Source: Pelodera strongyloides (Eukaryota > Nematoda > Chromadorea > Rhabditida > Rhabditidae). Taken from it: 64,000 bases of DNA. The translations under genes were made by a program, and so were the position numbers. Shown piece by piece: positions 1 to 10,382 of this stretch (positions are counted from its first letter, which is position 1; each line of letters starts with the position of its first letter). Below the pieces are notes generated by a model. The model did not search any database. It was not told where the DNA came from and saw nothing but the letters and a program-made list of their open reading frames with translations. Where the stretch lies: NCBI GenBank assembly GCA_036852015.1, contig JAANDG010000237.1:1-64000 (forward strand), read 5' to 3'.

Positions 1-1480
1 CATCTTGCCACACTGTTTTCGTTCTCAAAAACCCTGTGGCAATATTGTGAGCTCGTTTTTTACTCGTTCAGCATCTTGCCACACTGTTTTCGTTCTCAAA
101 AACCCTGTGGCGAGATTGTGAACTCGTTTTTTACTCGTTCAGCATCTTGCCACACTTTTTCGTTCTCAAAAACCCTGTGGCAATATTGTGAGCTCGTTTT
201 TTACTCGTTCAGCATCTTGCCACACTGTTTTCGTTCTCAAAAACCCTGTGGCGAGATTGTGAACTCGTTTTTTACTCGTTCAGCATCTTGCCACCCTGTT
301 TTCGTTCTCAAAATCCTGTGGCGAGATTGTGAACTCGTTTTTTACTCGTTCAGCATCTTGCCACACTGTTTTCGTTCTCAAAAACCCTGTGGCAATATCG
401 TGAACTCGTTTTTTACTCGTTCAGCATCTTGCCACACTGTTTTCGTTCTCAAAAACCCTGTGGCAATATTGTGAACTCTTTTTTTTTACTCTTTCAGCAT
501 CTTGCCACACGGTTTTCGTTCTCAAAAACCCTGTGGCAATATTGTGAACTCGCTTTTTTACTCGTTCAGCATCTGGCCACAGTTTTCGTTCTCAAAAACC
601 CTATGGCAAGTTTGTGAGCTCGTTTTTTAGTCATTCAGCATCTTGCGAACGGAAACAGTGTGGCCAGATGCTGAACAAGTAAAAAAAAACGAGTTCACAA
701 TCTCGCCACAGGGTTTTTGAGAACGAAAACAGTGTTGCAAGATGTTGCACGAGTGAAAAACGAGTTCACAATTTCGCCACAGGGTATTTGTGAACGAAAA
801 CTGTGTGGCAAGATGTTGAACGAGTAAAAAAAACGAGTTCACAAGCTCGCCACAGGGTTTTTGAGAACGTAAACAGTTTTGCAAGATGTTGAACGAGTAA
901 AAAACACGAGTTCACAATCTCGCCACATTGTTTTTGAGAACGAAAACAGCGTTGCAAGATGTTGCACGAGTAAAAAAACGAGTTCACAGTCTCGCCAAAG
1001 GGTTTTCGTGAACAAAAACAGTGTGTGGCAATATGCTGCACGAGTAAAAAAACGAGTTCACAATCTCGCCACAGGGTTTTTGAGAACGAAAACAGTGTTG
1101 CAAGATGTTGTCCGAGTAAAAAACGAGTTCACAGTCTCGCCACAGGGTTTTCGTGAACAAAAACAGTGTGTGGCAATATGCTGCACGAGTAAAAAAACGA
1201 GTTCACAACCTCGCCACAGGGTTTTTGAGAACGAAAACAGTGTTGCAAGATGTTGTCCGAGTAAAAAACGAGTTCACAGTCTCGCCACAGGGTTTTCGTG
1301 AACAAAAACAGTGTGTGGCAATATGCTGCACGAGTAAAAAAACGAGTTCACAATCTCGCCACAGGGTTTTTGAGAACGAAAACAGTCTGGCAAGACAGAA
1401 CAAGTAAAAAAACGAGTTCACAATCTCGCCACAGGGTTTCTGAAAACGAAAACAAGTCTGGCAAGATGCTGTACGAGTGA
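1..1480. repeat. ~71-bp satellite array with an internal orientation flip
   Basis: A unit of about 71 bp (GCATCTTGCCACACTG ... GTGAACTCGTTTTTTAC) repeats from base 1 (starts at 1, 72, 143 and 213) to about 640. From about 645 to 1,480 the same unit runs in the opposite orientation (CTCGCCACAGGGTTTTTGAG). Within each unit GCCACA and TGTGGC form a short inverted repeat that could fold. Open frames here have period-driven, repetitive translations and are not genes. The array may extend left of the window. Confidence 0.9.
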
Positions 1481-1540
1481 GCTGTTGTCTTTTTGCAAAA
1501 CTTCAGTTTTCATGAAGTGAGTTACGAGCGAAATGAAAAA

Positions 1541-1690
1541 TTGTATTTTCAGTTGCGAGTCCTGGAACACGAAGCACAATTTTTGTGCCGATACAAATAT
1601 CAACGTTTGGGAAAAGAAAAATTATTGTTCGAAAACATGCGGTCTCTGCTGAACAAAGATCACCTTTCAAATTTATTGCAATAAATGTTT
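1541..1690 (+). repeat. Dispersed ~150-bp repeat, copy 1
   Basis: A segment found three times: here (+), at 7,120-7,270 (-) and at 12,225-12,375 (-). It contains a short open stretch and a possible AATAAA signal (GCAATAAATG). All copies share one edge, GTATTTTCAGTTGCGAGTCC. It may be the end of an old gene or transposon, but I do not recognise it. Confidence 0.7.
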
Positions 1691-2025
1691 GGCCTTGGAA
1701 CCAGCCCGAATGCGAACCTTCTAACAACGCGAGTCATTGAACCACAATATCTAACATACAGAGAGTACAAACTTATTACTAAATTCCCAAGCTAAAATAT
1801 CTTGCGTTCATACATGGAATCATATTTATCAGTTGCTGGTCATTATGTTTATAGGCCAACAATAGCAAGAACACTGGACATGACAGAGCAATATATATAA
1901 TATAGCGGTCAATAGTGTATTGAATAAGCGAAGTTTTATTTCAAGGGCATTTATTTTGGTCACAGAAATACATTTGTAGATAATATGCATAACAATATCT
2001 TATCCCTGCAAATCGAGAAGCATTC

Positions 2026-2984
2026 TTACTTGCAGTCATGTGAAAGCAGGCTCCTTATTGCACTCATTACGCGATTCAGAATGGTGTTGTACTCATGAAT
2101 CATCTCATCAACTTCTTTCCTACCTACTCGTGCATCTGGACGACGACGGCGAATCGCCTCAAATCTGTGACGGTAGATTGTGCGAATGGCGGGAAATCGT
2201 GCGTCCAAGAATTCGATGGCGGGCGGGAAGTTCCACTCAAAGAAATCGCGGCTATCGAGACTACGCTCCTCGCTGCGCGGCTCCCGCAGCTCGTAATATT
2301 GCTCGACGGTAGGAGCAAGAGCGATCTCGTCGCTGGACGGCTCCCGATACGGAAACTTAGTCCACGGTCCGAGTGGCGCAAATCCGGCTACGGACCGCAG
2401 CTCTCTCAGGCCAATCGCCTGCTGCGCTTCATTGACAAATATGGAATTGAAGACTTGTGCCATGCCGTACCGGAGAATGCCGCCCGTCAGCTGCTCGTGG
2501 TCCTGACGGCTCAGACACGAGGCAGCTACCTCTGTTAGCTGTTGTTCGTCGACGTCGACTGGTGACGGCGCTGTAGCGTTCGCGATGGGATGTGTGCGGC
2601 CATCTAGAGTGGTCGCTGATTTAGAGATGTAAGTAGATCTGCTTGATCGGGTGATGCTGCCTGAAAGATACACATGTATTTATTCTTCTAGGCACCTATT
2701 TTAGCCAAAAAACATGATATTTCCATCTATCCAACCATCCATTCTAATTATTAAAGCGAAATACTAGCCCGTTTGGAAAATTTGCATATGATAAGCAAAT
2801 CCTATGTATCCTATGCTAATTTTGCGCGATCGTCCACGGCAATCGCGCAAAATTAGCATAGGATACATAGGATTTGCTTATCATATGCAAATTTTCCAAA
2901 GGGGCTAATATTTCGCTTTAAGGCGGTCATACCTGCATATAAATTGGTCCCAAGACAGAGACAGACGATTAGTGTAGTCAACAT
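2026..2984 (-). CDS. Predicted secreted protein, two exons (left palindrome copy)
   Basis: Inferred join of exon 1 (2,984-2,933) and exon 2 (2,660-2,026), 687 nt, 228 residues. Exon 1 starts at ATG and encodes a short N-terminus with a hydrophobic LTTLIVCLCLG core, typical of a signal peptide. It ends at a GTATGACC donor. Exon 2 follows a TCTTTCAG acceptor and keeps the frame. The mature part is polar and rich in Arg/Glu (RSEERSLDSRDFFEW, RHRFEAIRRRRPDARV) with few Cys. Exon 2 is clearly more GC-rich than its surroundings, which supports real coding. The intron carries a 163-bp TTAA MITE absent from the right copy. Family and function are not recognised. It could be cargo of the Maverick-like element whose protease remnants lie in the same palindrome. 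Confidence 0.62.
2755..2917. mobile_element. Palindromic TTAA-flanked MITE in an intron
   Basis: The 163-bp element begins AGCGAAATACTAGCCC and ends in its near-complement, GGGGCTAATATTTCGCT. It is flanked by TTAA on both sides (2,751-2,754 and 2,918-2,921). Almost the whole element folds on itself around GCGCGATCGTCCACGGC. The right palindrome arm gives the empty site (ATTATTGAGGCGG), so insertion postdates the palindrome. A TA duplication instead of TTAA cannot be excluded from this copy alone. A degenerate relative lies at 19,795-19,905. Confidence 0.85.
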
Positions 2985-3339
2985 GATTAGCCTGGAAATA
3001 TGCAGCGTATTTTAATGCATTTACGTAAGGGAAGTACGTGTAAATAGTGCAGCGAAACAAATAGGAACCGAAAATGCAACAGCGATAGTCAAATATTTGA
3101 GTGGAAATATAACAAATTTTATAATATGAAAATATATTATGCGTGGTTATTATGATTAACGGCCACCAGATTGAAATAAAGGAAGCAAGAGAGAAGGCGG
3201 CCGCTCGATCGACCTAGTTCTCTCTCACAACTCGAACCAATTCTAGTCCGAAAGTGAAAGTATCCTTCTGTCACACTCTAAACACGCTTGGATATAGAGA
3301 CAAGCAGACTATTTCAAAAGCGCACCAACGGTGGCGAGA

Positions 3340-3840
3340 GCGCGGTTTATCATGCATCACCCCTATTAACACCTACCGTAATAACGGGTACTAGAGGACC
3401 ATTTTTTGCTCAATATTTCGTTGAAAATAATGTTCTGTAAAATTTGTTTTAGTTTTTCTGGTAGTTTAAGACAGGGCGAACCTAATAAAAATAGTAACTT
3501 TTTGGTTTTCTGAGGTGGACCTGTCCCTTTAAAAACATCTCGTTATGACGTTATGATTTATTATGGGGTTGCCAAGTATGCCAAAAACCGTGCATTTTCC
3601 TTCCAAGTATCAATTGCAAAATAGTGTGCCAATCTACCGTAATTTTGCGTAATTTTGACACCTCCGCATTATAGAAAATCCACAACAAAGCAAATTATTT
3701 TGTTGGACAAATGGTCCCGTGGCGATCGGTCGTAAAAACTGCCTGTAGATAGTGCCAAGGTACGGTAATTTTTTCTATACTTGGAAGAAAAATCGGCCAT
3801 ACAGGGAAACCCCATTAATTGTAATGAAAGTCATCAATCA
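3340..3840. repeat. Left-arm-only insert with half of a TTAA foldback element
   Basis: Positions ~3,340-3,535 match one end of the foldback element at 9,802-10,382 (GACCATTTTTTGCTC ... TTTTCTGAGGTGGACC). The remainder to ~3,840 is AT-rich, with imperfect inverted pieces (TATGGGGTTGCC / GGGAAACCCCAT). No gene is visible. Confidence 0.6.
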
Positions 3841-3894
3841 TGGAACTAATGAGATTAAAACTGAAAGAATTATTCTTTTTAACTATAGGGGTAG

Positions 3895-4200
3895 TTAAAG
3901 TAAAGACAACACAGAATTTTGAAAATCACGAGTTTCACGCATTTTCAAGACTAGAAGACAGTAATAGCCACAATTATGCGTACCAAATACTTGTATTTGA
4001 AATGTTGAGCATTCAGTTATATTGTCTTTAACATTTCTATTTCTTTCTTCATCATTTTTGAGATAATTGACAATTTCTTCAGGTGGATCTAACCCGAAAG
4101 AATCAATATTTTTCTTGTATATTTTTATAGCAAACCCAATGAGTACCACTGCTTTTTTTATAGCAAACCCATTGAGTACCACTGCCATCGGATAGGTCAA
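3895..4200 (-). pseudogene. Maverick/Polinton-type cysteine protease fragment (C-terminal part)
   Basis: The minus strand encodes DSFGLDPPEEIVNYLK and, further on, a Q-x-Q ... CGYYCL block. This combination is characteristic of adenain-like (C48-related) proteases of Maverick/Polinton elements: the Asp-Ser-Phe-Gly block and the catalytic Cys in CGYYC. Upstream, the GTHW block that carries the catalytic His is in another frame, so at least one frameshift separates His from Cys. A short stretch including GTHWVCYK is tandemly duplicated here and in the right arm, so that duplication predates the palindrome. No polymerase, integrase, ATPase or capsid gene is recognisable nearby. Confidence 0.6.
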
Positions 4201-4267
4201 GATGCTCCCCACAAGTAGACAATGAACGGGGCTGCTCCCCAAGTAAACGATACTGGAAGACTGCCCA

Positions 4268-4480
4268 GTGATGCCTGAGTATGAAGCTCCGGATCTCTCA
4301 CGTGTAGTCGCCAGAGCGAAGATAAACAACAACGTAGCAGATAACTATAATCAGCAGGAATTAATAGAATTAATAGGCGAGCACACTGATGTGCAGGTGG
4401 TCACTTTTCAGGGTAAGTTGGCGGGAGATTTGAAGATCTCTCAATCCAGATCCGGTGATTTGGTTAGATATCAGTTGTGA
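4268..4480 (+). CDS. Unrecognised short open frame at the palindrome core
   Basis: A 70-codon open frame with diverse composition (PEYEAPDLSRVVARAKI ... VQVVTFQGKLAGDL). The inverted counterpart at about 4,574-4,800 is diverged and disrupted. It may be an exon of the element that formed the palindrome or a gene fragment. No family is recognised and no start or splice site is compelling. Confidence 0.25.
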   Translation: MMPEYEAPDLSRVVARAKINNNVADNYNQQELIELIGEHTDVQVVTFQGKLAGDLKISQSRSGDLVRYQL

Positions 4481-4494
4481 AACGTCACAACACT

Positions 4495-4573
4495 AATTGG
4501 CAATATTGTGAACTCGTTTTTAGAGCTCTTCAATTTTTGGCTCTTTTCACAGGTCTGGGAAACTGGGCAATTC
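4495..4573. other. Palindrome spacer containing a satellite fragment
   Basis: The ~80 bp between the arms include GGCAATATTGTGAACTCG, which matches the unit of the satellite at 1-1,480. Confidence 0.65.
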
Positions 4574-4848
4574 CTGTTGTGACGATTCAGAACTGATATC
4601 AAATGACCAAATCACCGTGTCAGGATTGAGAGACCTTCAAATCTCCCGCCAACTAACCCGGATAAGTGGCCACCTGCACACGTGCTCGCCTATTAATTCC
4701 TACTGATTATAGTTATCTGCTACCCGTTGTTGTTTATCTTCGCTCTCGCGACTACACGTGAGGGATCCGGAGCTTGAGGGATCCGGAGTCATCACTGACC
4801 GTCTTCCAGTATCGTCTACTTAGGAAGCAGCCCCTTTCATTAGTCCAT

Positions 4849-5421
4849 AGTCTCGCGCACTGGTAGGCCTCCCAATTGGGAATGACCTACCACTGGGAGA
4901 AAAAGGGCTATTTCTGGTGTACTGGTAGTAGGCTCGTCGCGTGTCGCGTTTTCCCATTTGGTAGCGGATTGGGAGGGCAGTTGCATGCATTAGGCCTAGC
5001 ATGAGGAGATTACCACTACCAGAGCCTACTAGGCCTCTCCCATTTCCAATCTGGTAGACCAACCAGAGGAGATTGGGAATGGCCTACCAAAATGCAATTC
5101 ACAAAATGGCGCGAGAATACGGGCTACTGTCTACTTTCATGGAGCAGCACCAATCGCCGTCTACCGTACTAATTGGACCTAAGGCCATTGAACGTTTGCC
5201 GCAAATTGCCTTACAATAAATACTTTATACACAACTTGTGTATCACACATCCTGGTGACGGGAATACGAGAGTTTACACTCAGATCACACTAACTCCGCT
5301 TTTTTAATATTTCAATATTTTCAACATTTTGAGGTTATTAAATGATCACTATTAGTCAACGAAAATACCTCCCTGCCTTGAACAACCTAGACCTCGAAGA
5401 GCTCGTGAAGGGGTAAAGGAG
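4849..5421. other. Unpaired part of the right arm, no gene seen
   Basis: Moderately GC-rich sequence with several short inverted or direct copies of a GGTAGGCC/TTGGGAATGACC-like motif between 4,860 and 5,080. AT-rich sequence follows to the protease fragment. The open frame on the minus strand across 4,820-5,062 follows these repeats and is not convincing. Confidence 0.4.
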
Positions 5422-5720
5422 TTGAAAATTAAAAACTTTCGCGGTGATTTTATGCGTGACATTCTCCCCGGAATTGTGAATCTTGACCTATCCGAGGGCA
5501 GTGGTACTCATTGGGTTTGTTATAAAAAAGGCAGTGGTACTCAGTGGGGTTGCTATAAAAATACACAAGAAAAAATTATTACTTCGATTCTTTCGGGTTC
5601 CACCTGAAGAAATTATCAATTGTCTCAAAAATAATGGTGAAGAAAGAAACAGAAATTAATGTTAAAGACAATATATCTGAAAAGCGCAACATTTCAAATA
5701 CAAGAATTTGGACCAAATCA
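5422..5720 (+). pseudogene. Maverick/Polinton-type cysteine protease fragment (N-terminal and middle part)
   Basis: Shows KNFRGDFMRDILP, then a duplicated GTHW/GTQW block (catalytic His region). In other frames follow YYFDSFG and PPEEII. The order of blocks is that of the adenain-like protease of Maverick/Polinton elements. At least two frameshifts break it, and the catalytic-Cys region kept in the left arm is missing here. The two arms therefore keep different parts of the same degraded gene. Confidence 0.6.
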
Positions 5721-6099
5721 CCGGCTGTTACTCTTCTAATTGCTGAAGATCGTGTGCTTTTGAAATAGTCTGTTTTGTCTCTCTATCATCCAAGCGTGTT
5801 TAGAGTGTGACAGAAAGAGACTTTCACTTTCGGACTAGAATTGGTTCGAGTTGTGAGGAGAGAACTAGGTTGATCGAGTGGCCGCCTTCTCTCTTGCTAC
5901 CTTTATTTCAATCTGGTGGCTTTTTCATAATAACCACACATAATATATTTTCATATAAGATGCGATTATTATAAAAATTGTTACATTTCCACTCAAATAT
6001 TAGACTATCGCTGTTTCATTATTTGTCTCGCTGCTCTATTTACACGTACTTCCCTTACGTAAATGCATTAAAAAACGCTGGATATTTCCAGGCTAATCT

Positions 6100-6892
6100 A
6101 TGTTGACTACACTAATCGTCTGTCTCTGTCTTGGGACCAATTTACATGCAGGTATGACCGCCTCAATAATTAGAATATATGGTTGGACAGATGAACAGAT
6201 CATGTTTTGGCTAAAATAGGTGTCTAGAAGAATAAATACATGTGTATCTTTCAGGCAACATCACCCGCTCAAGCAGATCTACTTACACCTCTAAATCAGC
6301 GACCACTCTAGATGGCAGCAAACATCCCATCGCGAACACTACAGCGCCGTCACCAGTCGACGTCGACGAACAACAGCTAACAGAGGTAGCTGCCTCGTGT
6401 CTGAGCCGTCAGGACCACGAGCAGCTGACGGGCGGCATTCTCCGGTACCGCATGGCACACGCCTTCAATTCCATATTTGTCAATGAAGCGCAGGAGGCGA
6501 TTGGCCTGAGAGAGCTGCGGGCCGTAGCCGGATTTGCGCCACTCGGACCGTGGACTAAGTTTCCGTATCGGGGGCCGTCCAGCGACGAGATCGCTCTTGC
6601 TCCTACCGTCGAGCACTATTACGAGCTGCGGGAGCCGCGCAGCGAGGAGCGTAGTCTCGATAGCCGCGATTTCTTTGAGTGGAACTTCCCGCCCGCCATC
6701 GAATTCTTGGACGCACGATTTCCCGCCATTCGCACAATCTACCGTCACAGATTTGAGGCGATTCGCCGTCGTCGTCCAGATGCACGAGTGAAAATAGGTA
6801 GGAAAGAAGTTGATGAGATGATTGATGAGTACAACACCATTTCGACTCGCGTAATGAGTGCAATTAAGAGCCTGCTTTCACATGACTGCTAG
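6100..6892 (+). CDS. Predicted secreted protein, two exons (right palindrome copy)
   Basis: Inferred join 6,100-6,151 and 6,255-6,892, 690 nt, 229 residues. Exon 1 encodes a signal-peptide-like start (LTTLIVCLCLG). The donor is G|GTATGACC, the intron is 103 bp and the acceptor is TATCTTTCAG. The frame continues with GNITRSSRSTYTS, where NIT is a possible N-glycosylation site. The protein is the inverted paralogue of 2,026-2,984 and differs by scattered substitutions and a two-residue insertion (ARVKIGRKE against ARVGRKE). Open frames have been kept in both copies while the neighbouring protease decayed, which suggests selection or recent activity. Function is unknown. Confidence 0.65.
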
Positions 6893-7119
6893 CAAGAATG
6901 CTTCTTGACTTGCATGGATATGACTTCTTGACTTCTTGACTTCTTGAATATGATTCCATGTGTGAACGCAAGATGTTTTAGTTTGGGAATTAAGTAATAA
7001 GTTTGTACTCTCTGTATGTTAGGTATTTGGGTTCAGTGTGTGTTTGTATGTATTCCCGGTGGTTCAATGACTCGCGTTGTTAGAAGGTTTGCCTTCCGGC
7101 TGGTTCCAAGGGCAAACAT

Positions 7120-7270
7120 TTATTGCAATAAATTTTAAATTTGAAAGGTGATCTTTATTCAGCAGAGACCGCATGTTTTCGAACAATAATTTTTCTTTTC
7201 CCAAACGTTGATATTTGTATCGGAACAAAAATTGTGCTTCGTGTTCCAGGACTCGCAACTGAAAATACAA
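7120..7270 (-). repeat. Dispersed ~150-bp repeat, copy 2
   Basis: Inverted counterpart of 1,541-1,690 at the outer edge of the right palindrome arm. It shares the AACTGAAAATAC boundary with the copy at 12,225-12,375. Confidence 0.65.
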
Positions 7271-7295
7271 TATTGCAGTTGCACTATTTCAGGAA

Positions 7296-8305
7296 TACTA
7301 ATTTATTCGACAGTTAATAATAATAATTTATTGACACATTAGATAAAGTATATAATTGTGAATCATATAAAATGATGATGACACATTTATTGTAGTGCTA
7401 TTACAGTTATTGTGTTTACCGTTGGGGTTTCACCTTTTCAACAGATGCCATTAAAGGGACAGGCCAATCAAACTAAACCTATATTTACGAAATGTTCACT
7501 ATGTATATAAAGCATTTTAATTACAATATATACAAACCAAATTTCACCTACTCTCACCGTCGAGCTATTATGAAGCAGCATCTAAGTGAACTTGAGCGAT
7601 TTTGTTGTGGACAATTTTCGGCTATTACTCTGTTTTTATGAAAATAAACTGTTCGCGTGTTGCGGCTGGCAATCGCACGAATTTGCAAGAAGCCTAGACA
7701 TGCGATAATATTTTTTTCGTTTAAAGGATCGCAGTCACTTAAAATTCCCCTTTTTACTTGAATTATCCATAAACATGAAAAATCACCTAGAAAAATATCA
7801 TTCCAGTGTCAATTTACTGAAAAATTAACCCAGGGAAAGAAATCCCCTCGGTTGTGTTTTGATAACGTACAGTATGACAACGACAACTGAGACAGTAGAA
7901 CAGACACTTTCCCTCTTCCCCGGTTTTTCTTTGTATTGTCATCATTGGCAACCGGCCAAGTCCCGTTGCGATTTAGAAAACTTCCCATTTTGTCAAAAAT
8001 CAAAACTCAACACAAGGGATGTTTTTCCCTGTGACAAATATTCCGTAAATTGGCATCGGAAAGGTATTTTTTCTAGGTATCTTCTTATATTTATTGATAA
8101 TTGAAGTAAAAAGACGATAATGAAGTGACTGCGATCCTTTAAAAAAATATAACGACCGGTCATTGAAACGTAATTGGACGTACTTGGACAACTGCATTCC
8201 CATATGTCATAACTTCATAACCTTCTCATCGTCATTTTATATGAGGCACACTTATATACTTTATATAATGTGTCAATAAATTATTATTATTATTAGTATT
8301 CAAGT
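7296..8305. mobile_element. Foldback element with ~100-bp inverted ends (nested insertions)
   Basis: Positions 7,296-7,400 (GAATACTAATTTATTC ... AATAATTTATTGACAC) are matched in inverse by 8,218-8,305 (TGTCAATAAATTATTATT ... AGTATTC). The interior holds a TTAA-type repeat end at 7,451 (AGGGACAGGCC) and a complete nested MITE at 7,725-8,138. No protein of its own is seen. Confidence 0.6.
7725..8138. mobile_element. TTAA-flanked MITE, AGGATCGCAGTCACTT ends
   Basis: 414 bp with terminal inverted repeats AGGATCGCAGTCACTT / AAGTGACTGCGATCCT, flanked by TTAA at 7,721-7,724 and 8,139-8,142. Non-coding. Confidence 0.8.
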
Positions 8306-8580
8306 GATTATGAAAATCTCACATCATCGTCAGTTATTTGAATACACTACATATCAATATACATATTGCTACATGCGTTTCAGCAACCGACTGTTTTCCC
8401 GCTCTAACAGCACATCATAGAATCGGTACCAGAACACGGTTTCACCATCATTTCCGCTCACACATAACTTCTTTGAAGCGAAATGCCGGCCGGGTTTTGA
8501 AACGTACCGACAACTGAATTCTTACGTATTTATGCTAATTTTAGCTCGAATTTAGTTCGATTTTTTTTATATTTTTCTTA
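8306..8580. other. Intergenic sequence with a MITE remnant
   Basis: AT-rich. The stretch around 8,477 (AGCGAAATGCCGGCCGGG, then TTTTGAAACG) resembles the end of the AGCGAAATAC MITE family also seen at 58,717. No gene seen. Confidence 0.4.
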
Positions 8581-8589
8581 AATGTGTCT

Positions 8590-9225
8590 TACTTGGGGTT
8601 GGTGTCAATACATGTCTCGCATAGTTCGCATGTCTTTCTACATTGTCTGAAATGAAATATGTCCCCACGAAGCCAAATGGATTTTGTCCACCATTTTCAC
8701 TAGGCTTGTATGCCAAGTTTCCCACGTTTTTTTCGTTCCTGATCCGTAGTTTTCACATGAATTCGAAATGTGAAGCATCTTGGATATTCACCATGTAACT
8801 TAAACATTACCCACGCAAATACATATTTGTTCAAAAATAAAAAATAACTCTCCAAAAATTATTCGAAAACAAAAAACGAACTCAAACTTGGTGTTCTGAT
8901 CGTGGCTCGAGCAATATCCATGATTATTCCATGAAGGACAACTAAAGCGGGATGAAGGTTAAAGCGGTATTGAACGTGGTTTGTGAAGTGTCATTCCGCT
9001 TTAATGTAGTCACCCAAGTGTCATTCCGCTTTAATGTAAAATTTTAATCAGGTTTCCAGGCTTTCTGTTTCTTCTCTAAAATTTTCTTTACTGAGCATTT
9101 AAATTTAACTATACTTATTTTTAAAGTTGTTCGTGAAATTACCTAGTCGAATTGTCAAAACATCCGCAAAAATGACACGTGGAGGGACACATTCTGAAAG
9201 TAAATCAATAAAATGGTTATTAATT
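8590..9225. repeat. Segmental duplication anchor, unit A part 1
   Basis: Matches 12,780-13,720 in the same orientation (GTCTTACTTGG ... GTTGGTGTCAATACATGTC; AACTAAAGCGGGA; GTGGAGGGACACATTCT). The second copy has about 420 bp of extra sequence at 13,155-13,575. No intact gene is visible. The AT-rich gap from 9,226 to the next element has nothing recognisable. Confidence 0.75.
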
Positions 9226-9359
9226 TTCTCGCGCTTTCAGTAATAAATCATTTAAAAAAAATTGAACTAACAATACGTAAATAATTGGTATTACATACTA
9301 TTCGTAATATAACATTGATTGACATTAATTGTAGTCATCAGCTTGTTTTATTAGTTTAA

Positions 9360-9797
9360 AGGGACGGGCCCATCAAAATAAACCCATATTTTGCATGTTT
9401 TTATAATTTGTATAAAGGGGGTTTATTATAATATATGTACACTAAATTTCGGCTAGACTTTATCCCGCTGAAATTTTTCGGTGTCGATAAACGCATAAGT
9501 ATACCGTAGAAGACACACAATTGCACCTTTATTTCCTTACCGTGTCTCCCGAGATACCTCGCTCTGGTTTGGTACCCGGGAGACCATCTGTTATATAGCA
9601 TATTCCCCGGGACACGCACAAGAAAATAGGGTGAAATTGTGTGTCTTCTACGGTACACTTATGCGTTTATCGACACCGAAAAATTTCAGCGGGATAAAGT
9701 CTAGCCGAAATTTAGTGTACATATATTATAATAAACCCCCTTTATACAAATTATAAAAACATGCAAAATATGGGTTTATTTTGATGGGCCCGTCCCT
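9360..9797. mobile_element. Long-arm foldback MITE, AGGGACGGGCCC ends, TTAA flanks
   Basis: 438 bp beginning AGGGACGGGCCC and ending GGGCCCGTCCCT, flanked by TTAA (9,356-9,359 and 9,798-9,801). The inverted arms are about 170 bp and nearly perfect. They surround a ~95-bp loop that itself contains an imperfect hairpin (GTGTCTCCCG / CGGGACAC). Open frames crossing it are by-products. Confidence 0.88.
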
Positions 9798-9801
9798 TTA
9801 A

Positions 9802-10382
9802 AGGGTGAGGTCCACCTCAGAAAATAAAAAAGTTATTAGTTTTATTAGTTTTCCCGTGTCTGTATCTACCAGAATAACTAAAACAAATATGGTAGAAAAT
9901 TATTTTCAACAAAATATGGAGCAAAAAATGGCCCTCCAGTACCATTATTACGATAGGCGTCGATGGGGTGTGGTGCATGATAAACCGCGCTCTCGCTACC
10001 GTTGTTTGGGGACAATGAAAGGGCGGGATTATGGCTGTGCGTTTGTTGCTTTTTTAAAACCATGCGTTTTATTTTTTTGCCAAGCTAAACAAAGCACAAT
10101 TAATCCCGTATTCGTCATTTGATTGCGTTGTAGTTATTTTAGAACATATTTTTTGTTTGTAATTTTTTTCGAAAATTTTTCAAAAAAATTTTCTTCTCAA
10201 CCAACATGTAAAAAGGATACCAGGCTACGGTAATCCGAGTTACTCAAGCTGGACCATTTTTTGCTCATATTTCGTTGGAGATAATTTTCTGTCAAATTTG
10301 TTTTAGTTATTCTAGTAGATACAGACACGGGTAATCTAATACAAATAATAACTTTTTTGTTTTCTGAGGTGGACCTCACCCT
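9802..10382. mobile_element. Foldback MITE, AGGGTGAGGTCC ends, abutting the previous one
   Basis: 581 bp with ends AGGGTGAGGTCCACCTCAGA / TCTGAGGTGGACCTCACCCT and ~145-bp inverted arms. The right TTAA is at 10,383-10,386. The left TTAA (9,798-9,801) is the same one that closes the preceding element, so two families sit back to back. A single-ended copy lies at 3,340-3,535. A possible related end is near 16,008-16,022. Confidence 0.85.

Larger units (their letters stand above)
1541..4494. repeat. Left arm of a 5.7-kb imperfect palindrome
   Basis: Read on the minus strand, this segment matches 4,574-7,270 in the same order. The matching blocks are the 1,541-1,740 block, the secreted-protein gene, the block around 3,190-3,335, the protease fragment and the inner block 4,240-4,494. 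The arms differ by insertions and deletions: a TTAA MITE at 2,755-2,917, about 500 bp at 3,340-3,840 present only here, and a segment of the right arm (4,849-5,480) missing here. Substitutions are scattered, so the palindrome is not freshly made. Confidence 0.88.
4574..7270. repeat. Right arm of the 5.7-kb palindrome
   Basis: Inverted counterpart of 1,541-4,494. Homology begins at about 4,574 (GTTGTGACG ... AACTGATATC), just right of an ~80-bp spacer, and ends at about 7,270 after AACTGAAAATAC. Positions 4,849-5,480 have no match in the left arm. Because protease-coding sequence continues into 5,422-5,480, this looks at least partly like ancestral sequence lost from the left arm rather than a new insertion. 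Confidence 0.88.

Noticed and set aside
76..1480. Several overlapping open frames in the satellite
   Set aside because: Translations are simple repeats on both strands that follow the ~71-bp unit; not coding.
2040..2538. Plus-strand open frames opposite the left secreted-protein gene, and minus-strand ones at 6,377-6,863
   Set aside because: They are antisense shadows of a GC-rich exon; the spliced sense frame with signal peptide is conserved in both arms.
9401..10379. Short open frames over the foldback MITEs
   Set aside because: They lie within inverted repeat arms and are mirrored on the other strand; no coding evidence.
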